A DNA stretch of 64,000 bases from JAVBTR01 sp031556065. Lineage in GTDB: Bacteria; Bacillota; Clostridia; Christensenellales; Aristaeellaceae. The stretch lies in contig JAVBTR010000017.1 in the NCBI GenBank assembly GCA_031556065.1, positions 1-64,000 of the forward strand, given 5' to 3'. Shown piece by piece: positions 59,060 to 64,000 of the stretch (position 1 is the stretch's first letter; the number at the start of each line of letters is the position of its first letter). The notes under the pieces were generated by a model. It searched no databases. It was not told the DNA's origin and saw only the letters and a list, made by a program, of their open reading frames with translations. Made by a program: the position numbers and the translations under genes.

Positions 59060-60003
59060 GGAATCTTCCGGGGCAGCATCCAGGAGTTTCATGTTCATAT
59101 ACTTTTTGCTACCCCATTGAGTACCGGCCACGTGGCGTAACCTGGCACAAACCAGCATAAGCGCAGAGTTTCCGTCCGGGAAAGCGCCCACGACTCTGGT
59201 GCGTCTGCGGATCTCCCGGTTGAGCCGCTCAATGACGTTGTTGGTTCGAATGCGTAACCAGTGCTCATAAGGGAAATCCATGTAGGTTAAGGTTTCTTCA
59301 ATGCTGTCCTCGACCTTCTTCGCCGCCTCTTGCAGCTTCATTTCCCTTAAAGTCTTTGCAACCTGCTTGGCCGTGTCGCGAGCGGCGGCTTTGCTTTCCT
59401 GGGCATGGATCGCTTTGAGCATCTTCGCCACCAGCTTCATTTTGGAGCGGGGCACGGTAGAGAACACGTTGCGGTAAAAGTGAACGGTACAACGCTGGTA
59501 CTTAGCCTCAGGGTACACCTCACCGACGGCTTCCAGCATCCCAAGGCATTGTCGCCGATCACCAGCTTTACGCCCTCAAGGCCGCGTTCACGCAGCCATT
59601 GAAGAAAGCTGACCTAGCTGGCTTTGTCTTCCTTCATCCCCTCTGCCGCGCCTAATACCTCACGGTAGCCATCCTCATTCACACCAATGGCAACCAAGAT
59701 ACTCACGTTTTCGAATTCACCACCCCAGTTGCGTTTGAGATAGATGCCATCTACATAGACGTATGCATATTTGCCGCCCTGAAGTAGCCGATTTCGCCAT
59801 TCCTCGATGTGGACATAGGCCTTCTTGTTCAGTTCGCTAATGGTAGACGGCGACACCTTGGTTCCCCAAAGGATTTCGGTGATATCCTCCACCCGGCGCA
59901 CTGACACGCCTGCCAAGTACATCTCTATATGCTTCAACGCCAGCGTCGGGCGCAGCAACCCGAGTAAAGATGATTTGTCCATCTGAGGGCTCTTTACGAG
60001 CAA
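58999..60003 (-). mobile_element. decayed IS256-type insertion sequence
   Basis: A Mutator/IS256-type transposase lies here on the minus strand, preceded at its 3' side by a TACTGTCAAGAA sequence (59003-59014) of the kind found at IS256-family termini. The other end and about the first 90-100 codons of the transposase are missing near 60003, so the copy is truncated as well as mutated. Confidence 0.65.
59048..60003 (-). pseudogene. IS256-family transposase, inactivated
   Basis: The N-terminal piece (59614-60003) has MYLAGVSVRRVEDITEILWG and the catalytic-Asp segment YVYVDGIYLKRNWGG. It stops at a TAG at 59614-59616 where the family has Trp. Reading through gives VSFLQWLRERGLEGVKLVIG and then the frame is lost by one base just before LGMLEAVGEVYP. 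The C-terminal piece (59048-59539) continues with QRCTVHFYRNVFSTVP and NNVIERLNREIRRRTRVVG. A nonsense and a frameshift mutation plus the lost N-terminus make it dead. Confidence 0.88.
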
Positions 60004-60568
60004 GCTGGCAAACTAATTCTTCAAACGCACTATTCTATGATCCTTGAAAAGGTTTAATTGTCAACCAGTTCATATATATTCCACCTTGCGCTTATGAATT
60101 TAGATAGATAAATTATAACATAGTTGGGTATGAAAATCTCTCCCATTTAGTGATTTCTTCCCCCAAAACACACATTATTCTTACTGCTACTTTTTCTATC
60201 CGCCCACTCGTCGTAGTAGTACATCAATCCCTATAGTCGTAATAATCGCTTGCTTCATGAGGAGCCCTCCCAATCTCAGACTTTTTTATCGGTGACCGCC
60301 CATTACTCATTGCCGATTCAGCTTGCTTAGTTACTCGAATGTAAGCGAATCCAATAATTCAGCCTGCGTAGATCGAACGCTACAAGGAGGAGACGGCTGA
60401 CAGTTTCCGCAAACGAGCGTCGTAGCTCAAGCAGGGCACCGTCAGGCCGATTTCTCCTTCATTGTAGTTTAGGCATGAGCAACAGTTCAACGAGTTCTTC
60501 TCGTTTTATAGTGCCCGAATCAATAGTAGCAAGCAGGGCATGTGCTACAGCACTATGCAAATTGCTTG

Positions 60569-60617
60569 TTGGAGGCAGCGCCTCCAATCCTCCTTGATCG
60601 CAGAATTGACATTCTGC
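60569..60617. repeat. two adjacent hairpins near the mobilisation genes
   Basis: TTGGAGGC-AGC-GCCTCCAA (60569-60587) and GCAGAAT-TGAC-ATTCTGC (60600-60617) are perfect stems 12 bp apart, and a run of six T follows at 60628-60633 on the plus strand. A weaker GTGCT/AGCAC stem lies just before. They sit about 30 bp from the end of the hypothetical gene before the relaxase. A terminator pair or part of an oriT are both possible. The remainder of 60004-60640 shows no gene. Confidence 0.45.
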
Positions 60618-60643
60618 GGCTACGCACTTTTTTCAAAAGCGCT

Positions 60644-61108
60644 CTATTGCTCCGAGGACGAAGAAGTGGATTCATCAGTATCCACATTATTGGTTTTCTG
60701 TTCTCTAAGCGCAGCGATTTGGATGCTATCAACGAAATGAGTGGCATACCATTTTTCAACTTCTGCATTTCCGCTTTTACTAAATCTGAGCTGAATCACT
60801 GGCTTATGCCCCTGCCCGGTTGGCTTTTTTACAGCCCATCGCTTGTAATAGCAGAAGGAAGGTTTGAGATTATTGCTTTTCGCGTAAACACGCATCTCGT
60901 GCATCATCCGAGACAGCTTATGCAGGTTCACAGTGCAGACCGCCTCCAGATAGTTGACACGACCATAACGCCAATCCTCATACTTCTGTTTTGGCAACAC
61001 TCCAATATCCATCATCACATCAACGGGCGTTGCATAACCCCGCTTGATAATCTGATGATACATGGAGGAATGGACCTTTCCAATTAGCTCTTTATCATTC
61101 ATACGCAT
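60644..61108 (-). CDS. hypothetical protein of mobile elements
   Basis: This 154-aa protein reads KVHSSMYHQIIKRGYATPVDV, then VLPKQKYEDWRYGRVNYLEAV and LRFSKSGNAEVEKWYATHFV, ending in an acidic, Ser-rich tail. I remember this layout from small proteins carried with relaxases in Clostridia elements, but know no function. It has no membrane segments. It lies 63 bp downstream of the relaxase gene on the same strand. Confidence 0.65.
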   Translation of the reverse strand: MRMNDKELIGKVHSSMYHQIIKRGYATPVDVMMDIGVLPKQKYEDWRYGRVNYLEAVCTVNLHKLSRMMHEMRVYAKSNNLKPSFCYYKRWAVKKPTGQGHKPVIQLRFSKSGNAEVEKWYATHFVDSIQIAALREQKTNNVDTDESTSSSSEQ

Positions 61109-61171
61109 ACTCCTGTTTGTGTGATTAGTATAGCACGATCCGAGGATAACATCATCAGTAAAAAATAACGA

Positions 61172-62569
61172 TCACCGGGATTTATCATTTTTGTTCGGCT
61201 CATTTTCATTTACCATCAATATTTTTTGCACATTTGCTTTCACAGTTTGTAATTCGCGCATTGCCTCCCGCGCCTGCCTGTAATCAGCATAGGCGGTTTT
61301 CTTTTCAGTCAACAATACGGCATACTCGCTTTGTAAACTTTTGACGGTCGGCAGCTTCTTAATGCCCAACTCATCAAATGCCTTTTTAGCAGCCTTATGA
61401 AGAAGTATCTCCTGCTCATGCTCTTGGGCATACTGCTTTGAATAACCTGACTGACGATAGGCCGCATACACTTCCTTGGTGTTCATGTAATTAATGATGT
61501 GGGTTTTGAGTTTGTTGATCTCAGCCATGCGGGATTCTGCATTTTTGATTTGAGTAGCCAGTGAATTAAAACGGTCAGATGAGTCAGCAGCTTTCGTTTT
61601 CAAGTCCGTATAATCCTTGATGCCATGCTCCGAAAGATAGGCAAGCGTCTGCGCCATCTGTTTTATATTGAAAACCTTTGCCCAACGCTCATACCCAGCA
61701 CCCTTGCCCGCTTGCATCTTAGCCTGAATATCTACCAGCAAATCAACCTTGTTATTCTGCTGATAAGCCTGCCTTTTATTGGAGGGCTTATGCTGACGCT
61801 GCCCGGAGAGAATCGCTCTAAGAACATCCTCGGAATAGTTTTCGCCTAAAGTATCCATCCGCTTGAAGCGCTTTTCTCCCGGCCCACGCAATGAAACCTG
61901 CTTGCCTTGCTTGACTTCATATCCGGCGTTTTGCAAAAGCAGGATGAGTGCATCGAAGTCAGCTGGCTTTTTAACAAGCGCGTCATCTATGGCAGAGCAG
62001 AGCCGTTCACGATAAGACAGCGGTTTCTTATCCCCTAACCATCTATTATAGCTAACACCTTTATTCTGAGGATCAGTAATTACAGATAAGTTGTGTTCTA
62101 GACAAATCTGATCGCTCAGCCGCGCAACGGCTTGACCTGATTTAATAAAGTTACGGAATTTGCAAGTGCAATCCAGCGATGTAGAGTTCCAAACAATATG
62201 GTTGTGAATGTGTGCTTTATCAATATGCGTTGCCACGATAAAGGCATGGTTGCTTTTCAGAAAACGCTTTGCAAGCTCGAAACCTATTTTATTGGCTTCT
62301 TCTGCTGAAACTTCTCCCGGTTTGAAAGACTGCCGCACTTGGTAGGCAATTACCTCATCCTTGCGCTCGCGCCCGGTAATCTCCTTATACTCACGTTTGG
62401 CCAGAAGAAATTCTGCATCAACAGTTTTAGGGTCGCAGGCATATGAGGAGATCAACTCTCCGTTATCTGTTTTATCTGGATTCTTAATATAATCTGTTCG
62501 AGCCCTTAGGCATTGCGCAATTGTTTTCCCCTTATTTGTGTGCATGGCAATTAGTTTTGTAGTAGCCAA
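61172..62569 (-). CDS. relaxase / mobilisation nuclease (MOBP-like)
   Basis: This 465-aa DNA relaxase of the VirD2/MobA type nicks oriT and stays bound to DNA for transfer. The N-terminal domain shows a tyrosine-bearing start (LRARTDYIKNPDKT), and the metal-binding three-histidine motif ATHIDKAHIHNHIVWN lies near residue 130. The C-terminal half is helical and Lys-rich, probably coiled coil (about 330-465). AAGGAGG lies seven bases before a TTG start at 62569. No MobC-like accessory protein or type IV coupling protein is seen in the window. Confidence 0.9.
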   Translation of the reverse strand: MATTKLIAMHTNKGKTIAQCLRARTDYIKNPDKTDNGELISSYACDPKTVDAEFLLAKREYKEITGRERKDEVIAYQVRQSFKPGEVSAEEANKIGFELAKRFLKSNHAFIVATHIDKAHIHNHIVWNSTSLDCTCKFRNFIKSGQAVARLSDQICLEHNLSVITDPQNKGVSYNRWLGDKKPLSYRERLCSAIDDALVKKPADFDALILLLQNAGYEVKQGKQVSLRGPGEKRFKRMDTLGENYSEDVLRAILSGQRQHKPSNKRQAYQQNNKVDLLVDIQAKMQAGKGAGYERWAKVFNIKQMAQTLAYLSEHGIKDYTDLKTKAADSSDRFNSLATQIKNAESRMAEINKLKTHIINYMNTKEVYAAYRQSGYSKQYAQEHEQEILLHKAAKKAFDELGIKKLPTVKSLQSEYAVLLTEKKTAYADYRQAREAMRELQTVKANVQKILMVNENEPNKNDKSR

Positions 62570-62676
62570 ACGAAAACCTCCTTAAAGCAAAACGGCGGGC
62601 TGCATTACACAGACTGCCATTTTGTCATTCATCAATAAATAACTTTGGAAAAGTGGCGAATAATTTTGAAAAGCAC

Positions 62677-62707
62677 TTGCTCATGACGTAACGTCATGTA
62701 GTATGAT
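62677..62707 (+). promoter_or_regulatory. MerR-type promoter with 19-bp spacer and operator
   Basis: TTGCTC (62677-62682) and TATGAT (62702-62707) are 19 bp apart, the over-long spacing typical of MerR-activated promoters. A palindrome, CATGACG-TAA-CGTCATG (62682-62698), fills the spacer. It drives the MerR gene 19 bp downstream and the ABC gene behind it. Confidence 0.8.
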
Positions 62708-62725
62708 GTCTGTGAGGTGAATCAA

Positions 62726-63532
62726 ATGAGCACGAAGCAATACTCAGTTGGCGAAATTGCCAAATCTACGGGGCTAACGGTACGTACGCTCCAGCATTAT
62801 GACAATATTGGGCTACTTCCTGCATCCGGCAGAACAGAAGGCGGTCGGCGCTTCTATACGGAAGCGGATCTGGTTAAGCTGACGCAGGTCGTATTTTATA
62901 GGTCGCTGGGGATACCCCTGGAGGATATTAAACTAAAGCAGATTGAAACACCCACGCTGCCGCAGCTCAAGCAAACATTGGAAGGACACTATACCCTTCT
63001 AATGAAAAAGATAGACGCATTGCATTTGGCCATGTCAGTTATGGAATCCTCGCTGGCGGTGATCCAGTCTGGCCACTACCCTCCCTTTGAGATGCTGACC
63101 AAGCTCATTCGCACAGTGGATGGCAGCAGTTTAAGTGATTGGATGGGGTTTGGATTCAGCCAGGATTTGTTGGGTCACTTAGAGGAAAGCGGCATTGCCA
63201 CCCTGTCCGGGGCGATGGAGTTTTATCACGCGATCAGAGAGATGATGGTGGAAGCGGCAACTCTGAGCGATACTGGCGTTTCTCCTCAGGATGAACGGTC
63301 ACAAGAATTGGCCAAGCGATGGTGGGAATGGATCACCAGCATGGTGGGCGGCAATGAAAAAGCATTTGGCGAATTGATGCAGGTTAATAAGGATCGTGCC
63401 ACCTGGCCACAGGCAGACCGTCTGCTCTTTGAAACGGCAGAGCCATATTTAGAAGCATGCCTGGAGCAGTATTTTATTCTGAATCAAATCAATGTGCCGG
63501 AAGCGTTTATGAAGCAGGAGGGGCAGGTATGA
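62726..63532 (+). CDS. MerR-family transcriptional regulator
   Basis: This 268-aa regulator has an N-terminal MerR HTH and wing (YSVGEIAKSTGLTVRTLQHYD, GLLPASGRTEGGRRFYTEAD), a dimerisation helix (about 80-115) and a C-terminal domain of about 130 residues resembling the TipA-S-type ligand-binding fold (GSSLSDWMGFGFSQDLL, QELAKRWWEWI). GAGGTG six bases before the ATG at 62726 sets the start; an upstream GTG is less likely. It overlaps the ABC ATPase gene by four bases, so it probably senses a toxic compound and induces its own exporter. Confidence 0.9.
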   Translation: MSTKQYSVGEIAKSTGLTVRTLQHYDNIGLLPASGRTEGGRRFYTEADLVKLTQVVFYRSLGIPLEDIKLKQIETPTLPQLKQTLEGHYTLLMKKIDALHLAMSVMESSLAVIQSGHYPPFEMLTKLIRTVDGSSLSDWMGFGFSQDLLGHLEESGIATLSGAMEFYHAIREMMVEAATLSDTGVSPQDERSQELAKRWWEWITSMVGGNEKAFGELMQVNKDRATWPQADRLLFETAEPYLEACLEQYFILNQINVPEAFMKQEGQV

Positions 63533-64000
63533 GCAGGGCAATAGAGGTCGTAGATTTATCAAAAGCCTATGGGAAAAAGCAGGTACTGAGCGGTGTTTCA
63601 TTTTCCCTTGAAAGAGGTGAAACCTTTGCGCTGTTGGGTGTAAACGGCGCTGGAAAGACCACGGCCATGGAGTGCGTTGAGGGGCTGCGCAAACCGGATA
63701 GTGGCATTATTTCTGTTTGTGGATATGATGCGGGCAAGGAACTTCCATTGGTGCAAAAAGTGCTGGGCGTGCAGCTGCAAAGCACGGCGCTTAATGAAAC
63801 CATGACCGTGAAGGAAGCCATGAAGCTGTTTTGCGCATGGCACAAAAAGCCTTATCGCGGCGATTTGCTCAAGCGCTTCGATATGGATGGGGAGCATCTT
63901 GGGAAAACCTACGCGTCCCTTTCCACTGGGCGTAAGCGCAGACTTCATTTGGCGCTGGCGCTGTGCCATGATCCTGAGGTAGTGATATTGGACGAACCCA
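63529..64000 (+). CDS. ABC transporter ATP-binding protein, N-terminal part (runs off right edge)
   Basis: 157 codons of a drug-exporter-type ATPase are visible: A-loop region VVDLSKAYGKKQVL, Walker A LLGVNGAGKTTAME (about residues 37-50), Q-loop near GVQLQSTALNETMTV, signature LSTGRKRRLHLALAL, and Walker B VVILDEP at the edge. The signature has Ser-Thr-Gly-Arg-Lys where LSGGQ or LSGGM is usual. It starts with an ATGA overlap after the MerR gene. A permease gene is expected beyond the window. Confidence 0.88.
   Translation, partial: MSRAIEVVDLSKAYGKKQVLSGVSFSLERGETFALLGVNGAGKTTAMECVEGLRKPDSGIISVCGYDAGKELPLVQKVLGVQLQSTALNETMTVKEAMKLFCAWHKKPYRGDLLKRFDMDGEHLGKTYASLSTGRKRRLHLALALCHDPEVVILDEP

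Noticed and set aside
60540..61087. Plus-strand frames around 60540-61087
   Set aside because: They overlap the better-supported minus-strand gene at 60644-61108 and the hairpin region and show no domain.

Overview
The window looks like chromosome of an anaerobic, Gram-positive Clostridia-type bacterium (inference). The signs are near-consensus sigma-A promoters and strong AGGAGG ribosome sites, a TPP riboswitch before thiT, two LplB/YtcP/solute-binding-protein sugar importers, Tn916/Tn1549-like mobile genes, and an oxygen-sensitive glycyl radical enzyme. Base composition is near 50% GC. I cannot name the genus.

Layout. (1) 1-5.2 kb, minus strand: a TetR-headed operon with two sugar ABC permeases, a small membrane protein, a lipoprotein solute-binding protein and a CehA/McbA-type PHP hydrolase that runs off the left edge. 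Its promoter carries a clear 24-bp palindromic operator. (2) 5.2-16.6 kb: mostly housekeeping genes, namely a DUF6809-like protein and XRE regulator, riboswitch-controlled thiT, yfbR, pgi, a B12-binding radical SAM protein, msrA, a secreted phosphoesterase, a VanY-type carboxypeptidase, recD2 and comF. (3) 16.6-20.7 kb: a tRNA-Arg(CCU) gene preceded by three exact 94-bp repeats that each carry only the first 40 nt of the tRNA. It is followed by an integrase/excisionase module, a field of repeated integrase-arm-like sites, a sigma-like gene and a decayed sigma gene, all of which look like a reduced integrative element.

(4) 20.9-58.8 kb: a large carbohydrate-degradation island. The left half is a minus-strand operon (MFS transporter, GH63-like, serine hydrolase, clan-A-like glycosidase, Dcr2/PAP29-like phosphoesterase, GH38 alpha-mannosidase, MBL-fold hydrolase). 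It diverges from a plus-strand operon (sugar ABC importer, then an unusual glycyl radical enzyme with an SDR and its activase, a serine hydrolase and another phosphoesterase). A membrane-bound AraC-type sensor/regulator sits in the middle. A second plus-strand block follows: HAD phosphatase, phosphoesterase, PHP hydrolase, GH2, Gfo/Idh/MocA oxidoreductase, two xylose-isomerase-like TIM barrels, GH4, EamA transporter, GH36-like, a broken serine-hydrolase copy, a phosphoesterase and a serine hydrolase.

(5) 58.8-64 kb: IS remnants (a dead IS256-type transposase), a mobile-element hypothetical gene, a relaxase, and a MerR regulator that starts an ABC exporter operon running off the right edge.

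Taken together, the island appears to import and trim a decorated mannose/galactose/uronate-containing glycan (inference). Four related phosphoesterases, three serine hydrolases and two PHP hydrolases may remove or process phosphate or ester decorations. The Gfo/Idh/MocA plus twin TIM-barrel set suggests redox-assisted (3-keto) glycoside cleavage. The glycyl radical enzyme/SDR/activase trio is the best candidate for an undescribed radical step on an imported polyol or sugar.
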